64,000 nt of DNA, taken from NCBI GenBank assembly GCA_001630475.1, contig KV419406.1:757028-821027 (forward strand), read 5' to 3'. Of this stretch, positions 23,404-37,651 are shown one piece after another. Position 1 is the stretch's first letter. Each line of letters opens with the position of its first letter. Below the pieces are notes generated by a model. It did no database searches, was not told the DNA's origin, and worked only from the letters and a program-made list of their open reading frames with translations. The position numbers and the translations under genes were made by a program. This stretch comes from Sistotremastrum niveocremeum HHB9708. Its lineage: Eukaryota; Basidiomycota; Agaricomycetes; Sistotremastrales; Sistotremastraceae.

Positions 23404-25247
23404 ATGTCAGAACCCACAAAAGCTGAAACCGACGAGATTTTCAGAGTTCTGAAATCCCAGAAAGCCAACAAGGTTAGCGTGCCAGGAGGAATTCTTACCT
23501 GCGGTACCTGACTATTTCGATGCCATCGCTTGCTAGGTCTGCTTTGACTGCGGCGCGAGAAATCCAACATGGTCCAGTGTGACGTTTGGAGTGTATATTT
23601 GCTTGGATTGCTCTTCCGTGCATCGAAATATGGGTGTGCATATCAGCTTCGTCAGGTGCGTGGTTGAGCGTAAGATATCGATCGCATTGGTCCTGACCGC
23701 ACCTTAAATAGATCTACCAACTTGGATAGTTGGCAGACCAACCAGCTACGCACGATGAAAGTTGGAGGGAATCAGTCTGCGACTGATTTCTTCACAAAAC
23801 GCGGCGGAGCCGCTCTGCTGACTGATTCCGACACGAAGAAGAAATACACCAGTCAGATCGCACCGCTGTACAAGGAAGAGCTTGCGAGACGAGTGAAGGA
23901 GGATATCTCATTGTACGTCTATTCTCATCCGACCCTTACTTTCATGACTTTCCTGGTTTCGTCCTTGGCTGGAACCGCTATTCTCACTTCTCAATCACGA
24001 TCTGATCACGTCCTTGATTTATAGTTTCCCCAACAAAGTCTATGTCGAAGGCACTGCTGACACAACAGCAGCGCCCAAACCCGATGCTGACCAAGAGGAC
24101 GACTTCTTCTCATCATGGGATAAGCCTGCAGCCAAACCCGCGGCTGCACCAACGACATCGAAACCCATCGCACCTCCTTCGATCGGTCGCGCGCCCAGCG
24201 CGTCGTCCACCTCCGCCGCAGCTAGTCCTGGCCCACGAACCGTATCATCTGCGTCTCTCCGATCCTCCTCTACGACAACATCTACAACTACCACCTCAAC
24301 TGCTACTACCGGTCGCCCACTGAAACTCGGGGGTGCAGTACGCACTACATCTACTCCCTCCGCCCGCCCCGCAAAACTCGGCGCGAAGAAAGCTGCTGCA
24401 CCCATCGATTTCGCTGAAGCCGAAAGGAAGGCGAAGGAGGAAGAAGAGAGGATTAAGAAGCTTGGATATGATAGGATGAAGGAAGAGGAGGAAGCGCGGA
24501 AGGCTGCCGAAGAACAAGCGAAGAGAATTACGGCTGCCAACAGCGGATCGTCGACGATAAGCAGTGGGAACGGTACCACTGGGGCTGGAAAAGCTGCGGG
24601 TCCGGAGAGGAAGTTTGTCAGTCACGCACAGGCCAGCAGTCAAGATTTGGAGCGGTTAGGGATGGGGATGAAGAAGATGACATTCGGTGCGACGTCTGGT
24701 CCTGCAGCTAGCTCATCGTCGTCATCGAAGAAATATTCGTGCGTGATCTCCTGCTGCCCTTCTTTCGTCGTCTGCATCTACTAATATCTCCGTCTCTTTC
24801 TTGCAGACAATACGAAAACGACACTCCAACTACCGCTCGCGACAAGTTTGGCAACCAAAAGGGAATTTCCTCCGATATGTACTTCGAACGAGGAACATAC
24901 GACGCCGCCGCTCAATCCGAAGCGCAGACTCGTCTCCAAAACTTCCAAGGCGCGACGGCCATCTCCTCCAGCGCCTATTTCGGCCGTGACGAAGAAGAGG
25001 AGCTCGCTGCCAGTGGACGAGGGAATAACGAGGGGCTGTTGGGAGATGGAAGCTTAGCAGGCTTAGAAACTGCTGCAAGGGATATCGCTACCAAAGTGTT
25101 GAGCAATCCCGATGTACAAAACGCGGCGGAGAGCATCCGTACGTACGGCCTGAAGGTATGCTTCGTCTTCAGATTCCAGATACCCGGATCTGACATCATC
25201 GCTATTAGCTTGGTGAATATTTGGGGCAGATGTCGGAAGGGCGCTAG
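23404..25247 (+). CDS. GLO3: ArfGAP, Glo3/ArfGAP2-3 type
   Basis: Six exons: 23404-23472, 23537-23655, 23712-23912, 24025-24738, 24807-25155 and 25209-25247; 496 residues. The zinc finger is C-x2-C-x16-C-x2-C ([13 protein letters not shown]...ICLDC), followed by [20 protein letters not shown] with the arginine finger of ArfGAPs. It stimulates GTP hydrolysis by Arf1 on COPI vesicles between Golgi and ER. The middle (residues 140-270) is Ala/Ser/Pro/Thr-rich, then a charged coiled coil ([20 protein letters not shown]). The C-terminal repeats [10 protein letters not shown] and [14 protein letters not shown] are the ISS/Glo3 motif that senses coatomer and cargo, which separates this from the Gcs1 type. 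The last exon is 13 codons. Confidence 0.93.
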
Positions 25248-26106
25248 CGTCTTCTATACATCTATGACATGCGGATTCGGGTCTCGTTTGCTACTGTGGT
25301 ATATATTATGATGGTGGTTATGATGTCAATTCGACGGATCTTCTAGACTTCAACACCGATATGACGAGAACCTTTTCAACATGCAAGGCTGCAATGCCGT
25401 CGCCTAGCCTGCTATGCGTCGTCGACGTCAACATCAGGGGGCACGTGAACAACGGAACGGCACAATTCAACTATGAGAGATCTAGCGCTCGCCTATCGGC
25501 AGCCTATACATTCAGGCAGCAAAATTCAGAACCTTAGTCTTCGACCTTTCTCACCCCAAACGCGATGCGAAACGGGGACATATAGCTCACACGAAGCTCT
25601 CAAGCGAATTTTCCGACGAGGAACGTGAATGGAATATATCCGCACAAAAACACGAGGGAGACTGAACGACAAGCTGGATCCATGGTCTTATCAGCCATGC
25701 ACATTGCACGTAGGAATAAAATGTCACACGACCCTAGACCGACTTGATATAGATGCCGATCTGACTTCAGAAGATACACCCTTGGTGGTGCCTTGAGGAT
25801 ATAGCACTGCTTCTGAGCGATGAAATTCGTATCTTGAAATCCATGTGACCTTTACAATGAGCGAACGATCTCAGGCGCTGGGGTAACAGATAGGGCTTAA
25901 CATCGTTCGATTGGATAGGCTTGTGTAGATCGATCGAAGACGACAGGTTGGAGCTTTCGTACCCATGCCCTGAAGGCGTATGCCCCATTCTATTTCTTCC
26001 TCTCTATACCGAGAATGTGTGGCTTCGCCTGAACGTCCATTAACAGCCCTCAATCCCGCAAGGATGACATTTAATGGGCCCGGTTCTTGTGGTGTTCTGC
26101 GAGTAG
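25248..26106. other. Convergent intergenic region
   Basis: About 860 bp between the 3' ends of the ArfGAP and ATP synthase genes. No coding signal or repeat is evident; unusually long for a convergent pair in this window. Confidence 0.4.
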
Positions 26107-26539
26107 TCAGCTCAAGGAGGAATATTGAGGATTTGCGGCCAACTTACTCAGATGCACTGAAAAGAAAATCCCACGTCAGGCGGATGGAACATGAAAGACC
26201 AAAAGTCAGGATGACGCACTGTTGTAATCGAGCGTATACCCGAATCCAAATAAGCCGAAAACGAGGAACAAAAGGGGTTTCCCGCTAGCATTCTTCCCGG
26301 AGAAGTAACGTCCTTTGATTCCTGCGGTGGCCGCAGAGGCTGATCCCTTAGGGAGTTTCGAGTAAAATTCTACAAGGGGCTGTAGCGAGCTGGCCGAGCC
26401 ACCGCTCTGGAAGAAATGCGAAGCACCGTGAGCGCAGGTCAAGTCAAAACAGTTGAGCCTCACGCACCACAGAAGCAGGGGTGGCAATTTTGGGAGGAAC
26501 GAGCGACGCAAGAGCGCGTCGAGCGACAGATGAATGCAT
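26107..26539 (-). CDS. ATP17: Mitochondrial F1Fo-ATP synthase subunit f
   Basis: Three exons, 26539-26468, 26406-26220 and 26156-26107, give 102 residues. The order matches fungal subunit f: a short basic presequence (MHSSVARRALASL), VPPKIATPASV, LVEFYSKLPKG, KGRYFSGKNASGKPL, one membrane helix (LLFLVFGLFGFGYTLDY), then NMHLSKLAANPQYSS. The subunit sits in the Fo part in the inner mitochondrial membrane and helps dimerise and stabilise the complex. The last intron splits the Met codon of NMHL (phase 1), which confirms the junction. Length and layout are normal. Confidence 0.9.
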
Positions 26540-28072
26540 TGGCCTGACGATGCAGCTGACGATGAGCGGATGTAGTGGATTGTTTGCTCGAGACAAATAC
26601 CGTGGATAATTTTCGGGCGGAGCCTAGAATTGTGTGGTCAGGCGCTCGGAGATTGTCTCCGAGGCGAGTCCCTGTCTTCCTCGTCATCTGCTGTAAGGCG
26701 TTCATTGTTCAACGACAAATACGATTGACAGGTCCCAGGACACAGCGCGGTAATATGCTACGAGTCTAGCCCGCTCAACGCCGACACGCCTAGCCTGCTG
26801 ATCAGAATTACCCATCAACGTGCAAAGTCCCGAGCCTTTGTGCCAAAAAAATCAGAACACGTTCTGGTCTAACGCTATCAAATCCAAAGACCAAGCCGGA
26901 TAAAACGACAGGACATTCGGTAAAGCCAAGAATCCGCTCAGTGAATCATATGACGAGAGGCCGCGCTCAGGAGGACTGCGCGGCGGGCTCAACGATACTG
27001 GTCGATGCACTGCACATGTACACGCCCGGGCGCAAACCTTGCCTTTGGATTTATTCCTTGTCTAGAATCGATCATATCCTCGGCAATTCCGGCATCAGTA
27101 CATCAGCTAAGGAAATAGTATTTGGAACAAAGGCCAGGACGATGCCCCTCGCGCTCTTTCGAGTCACAGGAAAAGCTCAAGCTATCGGTCGTACCCACAT
27201 CGAGCGTCTAATCGGCAAGCTCTCGATCTCCTATGCATCCACCTGATACCATCCTGAGCCGATGTAGAGATTAGGGAGTTAAGGGTAGCCTGATCCTTTG
27301 CTTCCTGGTTCATACTGTCAATTGGGCTTCGAAGTCCCTTTAGCACAAATCGTGAGCTCAGATCAGATCTCGTGGTCTCCGAGTGAGAACCTCGAGGGTA
27401 CGGATCAGGATATCATTTTCCTGAAATAACCCTCCCTCCATATTACAAGCGATCGACCCTTTAGGTTGGGGTGTCTCTGGCGCCGGCCCTCCTGAGAATT
27501 TTCGGCGACTTGCAAAATATCAATTCGGTATGCCTACGGGTACGCGGCCTTAACATACTGGTTTTATGAATAGGGTGAGGTCACTTCGGCGCTTGTGGCT
27601 ATTCTGCCCGCCAATCACAGTGTCTTGGGAAACAATGCTAGTAAGTCGTCTCTCTGGCGCGATATCCTCGAATCTATTGACGGGGGAATCTAGAAAATCT
27701 CAAAGCTGTGTATTATGCTCGGGCTGTACAGCGGTATACAGGAACAATGCGAAGGGTATTATGTGATGATGAAAAGAAAAATATACAACAGGACTGGCGC
27801 GCATTCAATCATCTGCCTCGGATCATTACGACGAACTAACTGGTCTATGCTCCAACATCCACAAGAGAATCCTCGTTTAGGGATGCTGGGAACACCGAAG
27901 GGTCAGATATCAAGAAAGCCTTCGGACGCGTCTGAAGCAAGAATATGTGGTGGATCCAAACGATGTGATGTGCCCCTGTTAAGTGCTTCCAAACCCGATA
28001 CCAGGCCAGCTATCCGTCTCGTCCCATCGCAGCTCTCGATGTTGTACGCAGCGTCGAGAGAGGATGAATGGT
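26540..28072. other. Gene-poor stretch, 1.5 kb
   Basis: Upstream of ATP17 and downstream of the small Cys/His-rich gene. Frames of 60-150 codons occur on both strands near 27.9-28.1 kb, but they overlap the small gene on the other strand or lack an ATG. I see no repeat structure. Confidence 0.4.
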
Positions 28073-28606
28073 CTAAGCACCCGCGCCGCCGGCAGTCGTA
28101 CCTGCGCCGTTCTGTTGCGGACGACGATATTCCGGGACATACGTGCAAGCATGACATCCCTCGGGAATAGTTTCGTATATACGTTGGATCTCGGGGCCCC
28201 AATTCTGGTGACGAGTCGAAATGAACGGAGGAGCGGGGCGGGCCACATGATGAGAAAAGGCTGGAGCGGATGAAGAACATGATCTCATGCTCACCTGGAT
28301 GCAACTATCCTTGTGACAATTCTTAGGATGTCTGATGCTCTTCGTGCAATTCGACATCTCACAATCCATGATGCCGTGGATGTAGAAGCGGACGAAATGC
28401 TGACAAAGAAGACGACAAAGTCGATCATGTGAGTGAGAATATTAACCGAAGATGGGAGGCCATACACCACAGGCACGATATTTGCGACCCTCACTGTGAT
28501 ACACGACGATCAGTTAGCGACCAGACAACGAGGCAGGAAAGTGAACGACGATTGGGGGACGGGGAGATAGTTCGGATCAAAAGACGCACGCTATTCTTCG
28601 ACACAT
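28073..28606 (-). CDS. Small Cys/His-rich protein of an unnamed fungal family
   Basis: Four exons reconstructed by phase: 28606-28590, 28493-28466, 28399-28295 and 28204-28073 (introns 96, 66 and 90 bp; the first has a GCTAAC branch site); 93 residues. The product begins MCRRIAEGRKYRACGHF, then IMDCEMSNC, HPKNCHKDSC, NWGPEIQ and IPEGCHACTY, and ends in a Gly/Ala-rich tail. This layout (N-terminal MC, CGHF, a DC...C...HP..C...C core, GPEIQ, final C-x-x-C) is one I recall from short uncharacterised basidiomycete proteins; the regular Cys/His spacing suggests zinc binding. No longer single frame exists, so it is easy to miss. A TATA box stands at the right distance upstream. Confidence 0.65.
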
Positions 28607-28680
28607 GCTGTATTGGCAACAAGGGAGATGTTTGAGGATGATAGGGCAGTAGCGATGGTGACTAGAGGATGAGCAGGAAG

Positions 28681-28690
28681 CCTTTATATA
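28681..28690 (-). promoter_or_regulatory. TATA box of the small Cys/His-rich gene
   Basis: On the minus strand the sequence reads TATATAAAGG, 75-85 bp before the ATG at 28606. This is the clearest TATA box on that strand in the region and supports transcription of the four-exon gene. Confidence 0.5.
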
Positions 28691-28884
28691 CTCATTCTCA
28701 TGTCGGAAGTCGGGATCCAGAAACGTGCAAGTTGCGACATGGAAGGGATGGGGAGGAAACGAAGTTAGCCAAGTAATATGCCATCAGCCCATCACACACG
28801 GCTCCGGCATTTGAATTTGAAAGATAACGAAATTTTTTGTGACATGTGACATCTGTGACACTCCTTTTATTTAGTACACTCGCG

Positions 28885-30015
28885 TGACAGGAGGACCTCT
28901 GATAGTGCCGATGACACCCAGATCCGGAATTTCCAATTTTGGGTGCTTTTTACCCTCACAGAAAATCGCGATTTTGGGGCCCAAAATACCCGAAAATCGG
29001 ATCTGGTTCGCCGGCATGGCCAATTTTACCCGTTTGGCGGATCAGGGTTCCCAAAAATTGCGAGATTTTACCCGCAAACCTCCAAATTCCTCAAAAATCG
29101 CTCGGAGAGGCTCCAGAACGCGTGTTTGGCCTTTCAAATGTATTTCTAACGTCGTGGAAGGCTGAATACATCATGTGGAATTAAATTTCATCATCTGAAT
29201 CTCGAATTTGCTGAGCACCCTTCTGTTTTTGTTTGGGGCGTGCATTTGGAGCTTTAATGGCAGCGCAGACAACGTTCGGCTTAGCCAGAATATTCTTGAT
29301 GATGTCGTAGTCGGGCGTTGAGACATCAAGATATGCGTTTGCAGCCACCTTCACCAGTCCGCGTAACTTGAACAGAAAGCTCGAGCTTGATATTCGAGTA
29401 TATTGACAAACTGGCAGAGTCGTGCTGAGTCGTGCTGGGCTGGGATCGGGATTTCTTAAACAGTTCAAACAGTTGTAGGTTGAGGTTGGAGATGGCACCG
29501 ATGTTGTTAGTTTCTGAAACCCAGGCATGTGCGGATCCTTTACCGGCACTCTTGGAATACATGTCCAGCACTATCGGTAATGCTCAACTTGAACTAAGAT
29601 CTAGAGTTAAACCCGGCTTGAAGGAACAAGTTACACCCCTTTTCCAAGATGCAGTTTCCCCGTACTTTCCCGTGATCGACGACAACGCCATGTATCTCTT
29701 TTGAGCCGATGAACTGCCATATCCGAGACACCAACATCTGCGCCTCTGCGGTAGTCGGCTACAACTCCGGTGAATATACTTGTTTATAATATATAATATA
29801 TAATCCATATCAAGAGCAAATTATGCCCCATTTTACCCTATATTGGATTCGGGTTCGCCGACAGCCCCACGGTCTATACCCTACCGAAAAATCTGGGTTT
29901 GCGGGAAATTTTGGCCTCCGTACCCGACAAAAATCTGGGTTCGGTCCGCCCTTCGGGCGGATTTTACCCTACAGCGGATATGGGATATCCCACCACTGTC
30001 AGGGGTCCTGTGACA
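28885..30015. mobile_element. Degenerate DNA transposon remnant (hAT-like, non-autonomous)
   Basis: The two ends form an imperfect inverted repeat. From AGGACC inward, 24 of 36 positions match between AGGACCTCTGATAGTG at the left and AGGACCCCTGACAGTG on the opposite strand at the right. Both subterminal zones are packed with TTTTACCC/TACCC motifs and share a GGTTCGCCG block in direct orientation (near 29010 and 29851). ACCC-rich subterminal repeats with a CAGTG-like terminus recall fungal hAT elements. The 1.1-kb interior has only fragmentary frames on the minus strand and no recognisable transposase. I find no target-site duplication, so the exact ends are uncertain. Confidence 0.5.
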
Positions 30016-31763
30016 GGGAGCGGTTGCACCAACGGGCAAGATCGTTAACGCTAAAGGCTATGCACAGGGTTTAGCTGGCCGCATCCTGAACTTTGACCCA
30101 CCAGAATGGCTTGCCGGAAACGTTTGGCTGAAAATGGCATAGTACATCGTTGCGTTCCGAAATCGGAGCCTGATTCAAGGCGCTTGATCCCAGGTGATCT
30201 CAGCTGGGTCTGAGCCTTTGGGACATTTTGAACCCCTGCAGGTCTCTCGAAGTCACTGAGAGCAGTCATTTTTAGGATCAGGTGACACGCTCAACGATTG
30301 CATCCGCTCGATGTGTCTTGGTAATCAAAGTTCTGCATCGGAGATGATTTCCTTTTATGGATCGGTCGTCGGCTCAGATTGGCAAGCAAAAAGAATTCGT
30401 TCTTATCGTTAGGCGATAGACTCTTGCGGGAAACCGCTCGGCCTCGTCCCGCATGTGGCGAGAGATGCCAGCTCCCTCGTACCCCTTGCTTCCGTTACGT
30501 CTCAGAGGCCTGCCTACCTGACACCACCGAAACGTTGTCTCCCATTTTTACCTAAGAGAATCTGAACTTGAGGGTGATTGCTTCGTCTTGGTTGTTTTCA
30601 CTGATGAGCCGAGAAGATGTCACAATACCCTACAGGGCGTCATTCATTCCGATCAATGGACACCAGGAAGGTGCGACCTGCCTGGGGCCTGAAAGGCTCG
30701 AATATCTTCACCGCCGGTTTACCATTCACGCCAACCACAACGATCACCTTCCGCTTTGATATGTCATCTCATTAAAAAAGAAAGAGGCCATATCTTCTTT
30801 CATTTCATTATCCTTCCGCGATCGTAGGAGAATGAAGGAGGACCACGTTGTGCAGGACCAGGCCATTTACCAGGTTTTCAGTTTTCTGAGCGAGCGTTAT
30901 CAAGCAAGTAAACTCCGTCATGGGCCTGCATTTTTCATTCGATGTGCTCCGACCATCAAGATCGATTCAATTAGTAACAAACGCGGTCGGTATCTGGTGA
31001 AAACTTGGGCTGAAATGATCATGCTCTGTGAACACGCAATATATCCCAACTCGACATACCGCTCTCAGGCGTCTCCAGAGAACCAAAGTTCTTACATCCA
31101 TTCTCAAATATTTTGATGCCGAGGCGGTACGTCTCACTTCATTGCGGAGAACACCATGATGAAATGCCATGTCCCGTCCATTCAATCAGTAGGTGCGAAG
31201 TTTGGAGCGGCCGTACACGTGGGACCGAGATCGCACCCGTCTCATCCAGAATGACGCGCCTAAGACCAGCTGACCATTCAGGTCACCGCTCTACAAAGGG
31301 GGCCTGGACATGTGGCTTGACTCATTTAATTTCCAGAGCCCGATGATTCGGCCAAGTTGCGATATCAAAGATATTCCGAAAAGGCGCAAATCAGGACCGT
31401 CAGGTCGGTCATGGAGAGTATGAGGTCTCTTTGCCAGTAAGACGCGGTATATAGATTTTTAATAAGTATGTCGCAGTACGCCGGCTTGCCCGAGGAGGTA
31501 TAATCTCTGCCATAAATATCCGAAGAAACACCCTGTTACTACTCATTGTAGAAATTTTCTTATCGTTGCTATATCAAACCGGGATCATATTTCCCGATGA
31601 GCGACTCGCCTCTTAAACATGTGGATCCGGTTGACCAAGGCACTATCAGTCATCCAATCATGGCGTTCAAGAAGCCAGGAGACCGCCAGGGCGTCTTCTG
31701 GCGCTTGTGGTGTAGATGGCGCACAGCGAGATCTGAGACTCAGTCGAATCATTTCCGTTGGGA
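30016..31763. other. Gene-poor stretch, 1.7 kb
   Basis: Between the transposon remnant and the 3' end of the PIG-T gene. I find no supported gene or repeat. It may contain eroded mobile DNA that I cannot identify from sequence alone. Confidence 0.35.
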
Positions 31764-33781
31764 TTAGGCCACTGCCGTCTGTATCCAAACGAATCTTCTC
31801 GTAAGCGTGTTAAATATATTTGCGAAGAACAGCGCCACGAGAGTACTCGTCATAAGAATGACATTGTACGGCATGCTGAAGTCGGGAGTGGGGAGATCGA
31901 CGAGAAGGGTTGATGTGTATATTCTTTGACTCTTGTAGGGCGAGATTGGGAACGGGAGATCCGGATTTTGAATTGGCAGAACTACCGCAGGCGGTAAATC
32001 CCAACCTCGCTGTGCATCGGGCGGATGTTCAGTATATCGAAGAAATGCTTTCTCGACCTCCATTGTGAACCGAAGGGCTTTCAGAGGAGGTAAAGTGAAG
32101 ATAGGCTCGAAGACAGTTGGGTCCGCGTGCGGTATTGCCGGAGTGTAGGATAATCGATGAAGCAGATCCGCTGTTCCATGACATGCGGAGATCAGAAGAG
32201 AGAGAAGGATGATGAGAACGCGAAGAAGAAAGTGGTAGCAAGTCTGAACTCACGCCGTGGTTCTCCGTCTACTGTGATCCGGAGTGTGTGCAGATAAAAC
32301 TGAATAAACCAGGGAACGGTTTCAAGGTACGCCACATATTGTGTGTGATTTGATTCATTAATGATCGACACGGTAAGTCTTCCGTGCGTTTGCGAAGCGT
32401 CACGCAACACCCTCGTCACCCGAATCGGGGCTGAGGTATGGACAGATGAGAAGACTGCTATTGGTGTAGATTCACATCATTGGCTGAGCATTGGACGAAA
32501 GGAATAAGGTTCACGCACGGTAGTTGAAGGATAACTCCGCAGGCCACCGGAGAGAAATGTCCAAGGGGTATTCGGCTAGATACGGCAATTCAGCCTTTAA
32601 TAACGTAACATAAAGTGCAGATATGGGAAAACTGACCTTCGGCAAGATCATATACGGCAATTCCGTTCTCCATGTGAGCGTCAGGGGAGAGATGGAACAC
32701 GGCGTCCGTGGGAGATTTCACTTGAATCATGCTTTCGGCCGCGACGGGACAAGGCTTCTCAATTGCACGGTCAAACATGGATCCAAGAGATGCATCTGAT
32801 AATACCGATTCCGTTAGTGTCATTGAATAAGAAGCGGAAGACATCCGTTGCAATAGAAGGCATACATACCACGACTATGCGTAGGCGAATAACGCACAGG
32901 ATCAACGACAGCTTGAAATGTGAGTTTAACTTCGACGCCTTTGCGTTCTAGCCAACGGACATGAACGCCCATGCCGTGCCAATCGGCGTCGAATAACTTG
33001 TGAGGGTTCAAAAGACTTGCTAAGCCCGAAGAAGACTTGCATGGTAGAAGTTTGAGGAACGGCGTGAGGTTTTCTGTGCAAACATGCTCGGAAGGCAAGG
33101 ATGCATGCCGCAGATGATACTGTTTCGATGCATCAGTCTGATTGGTGGGTCGAATGACTGGGAGATCTCCGAGAGGTGGAAAGGCAAGTAACGGGCTTGT
33201 CGTTCGTTGAATGGACAAGGAAGACAGAGAGGCACATAGCAGTCCGGAAACCGCGTTCCGGACGCCGACCCAGCGAGAATCAATGCTAATGTGTTCAATG
33301 AGCTTCGATCTCATGGCGTCATAGTGAACTTAAATCAACAGACCTGTCAGCACCACCATCTGCCATCCAAGCCCACATCTCGGCACCCGAACCGACATCC
33401 GCGTCTTCTGGTGTGCCCCAATGAAGGTAGTCCCATTTGCCGGCATTCAACGTTAGATGAAGTTCTGTGATCGCATATTCGCGAAGTATCTGCCCTAGCG
33501 ATAATGGGAAGATTGTGTAGTGCTGCGCTAGATAGAACAAATCAGTCACGCGAAGTTTTACGTGTTCTCAGTTTCTCACGTTTGTCCTCCGAGTCATTGA
33601 TGGGATCTCTCCCCGATGCGTGCGCCATGAGGGTAGTAAACGTGAACAAGGATGCTACCTTGCCGTCTTCCAGAGGCCGAATGACGAGCGATTCCGTAAA
33701 ACGATCGGAATAAGCTTGAGCGGCCAAGAAGTCGCATGAGAGAATCATGGACAGGACCGGGATTTTCCAAGGGGCTTTCAT
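31764..33781 (-). CDS. GPI16: GPI transamidase subunit PIG-T/Gpi16
   Basis: A multi-exon gene of roughly 550-570 residues. PIG-T is the lumenal core subunit of the ER complex that swaps a C-terminal peptide for a GPI anchor. It starts with a signal peptide (MKAPWKIPVLSMILSCDFLA) and RFTESLVIRPLEDG. Family landmarks in order: HYTIFPLSLGQILREYAITE (33.5 kb), TPEDADVGSGAEMWAWM (33.4 kb), the VCTENLTPFLKLLPCKS block with the cysteine that links to Gpi8 (33.05 kb), PCPVAAES (32.7 kb), ETVPWFIQFYLHTLRI (32.3 kb) and VDLPTPDFSMPYNVI just before the single C-terminal membrane helix (LMTSTLVALFFANIF). It shares a spacer with the divergent AFG2 gene. Confidence 0.93.
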
Positions 33782-34430
33782 TTTGATTCCCGTTGCACCC
33801 CAGAATAATCGAGATAAGAGTAGGATAGTCTAGCCTGCAATGGACGTTTGCAGCGATGCTTCGAAGCGTATGTTTAACCTGCGAGCGAGGCGCGATTCAG
33901 GATGAACGGCCCTGACTACCGAGGGTCTGACGCAGTCCATGAGCGATTTGACGGGGAGCTGATCAACACAAGACGCACCAGTGGATAGAAAGCGAGAACA
34001 ACTCCGGAAGGCAAGATAGTATTGACTCGGGAAATATTCTTCCTATGAAGCAGGGACAACGCTCGTCGCTGCGCGCAATGCCTCGACCCAGCAGCAGAGA
34101 TACGTGGAAATGCTGATATCGATCATTATCACATGTTTCAGACAACGATAGCACCAAGACAAGCCTGATGTAGGAGACCAGACTCAGGATTGTATCAGTC
34201 TGATAGCATGGCGTGTCGTCAGCGGCAGGAACGTTGAAGACGTGCGGCGGGTCGGAATTTCGGAACGCGAAAAATTCTCTGCCAACAGGCAGTCCGGTCC
34301 TAAAGTGAAGCTTGTGCCCTCAGACCTCTCATTAAAGGAGAAAAACGCGGTAAATACACGTTTCTCTAAGCAAAGTAGTATGATCGGCCCTTACTCGATA
34401 TTAGGGAACCCCCTGTTGTGACTGATTGCG
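33782..34430. promoter_or_regulatory. Divergent promoter spacer between PIG-T and AFG2
   Basis: 649 bp separate the two start codons. No clear TATA box; both are housekeeping genes, so a shared TATA-less promoter is plausible. Nothing else seen. Confidence 0.35.
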
Positions 34431-37523
<3,093 letters not shown>

Positions 37524-37651
37524 TACATTTGTGCACCTCTATTTATTTCCTTCGTGACGTATCGTCGCTACTGGCTATTTAGGGTACTCCTTAGGCGCTG
37601 TCTCAGAAACGACATTGTGCCACAGGAGTTCGGCCCGCATTCCGAACAGCT

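Noticed and set aside
24040-24579. 179-codon minus-strand frame across the ArfGAP gene
   Set aside because: It is the mirror of the Ala/Ser-rich low-complexity exon of the ArfGAP; such exons often leave the opposite strand open.
26460-26705. 81-codon minus-strand frame ending near the ATP17 start
   Set aside because: It is a shifted reading of ATP17 exon 1 and its leader; the correct frame shows VPPKIATPASV.
27903-28304. 133-codon minus-strand frame over the small Cys-rich gene
   Set aside because: It is a different frame reading through an intron; the spliced four-exon gene explains the region better.
29181-29549. 122-codon minus-strand frame inside the transposon remnant
   Set aside because: No transposase motif or zinc finger can be seen and the adjoining frames are broken, so I list only the element.
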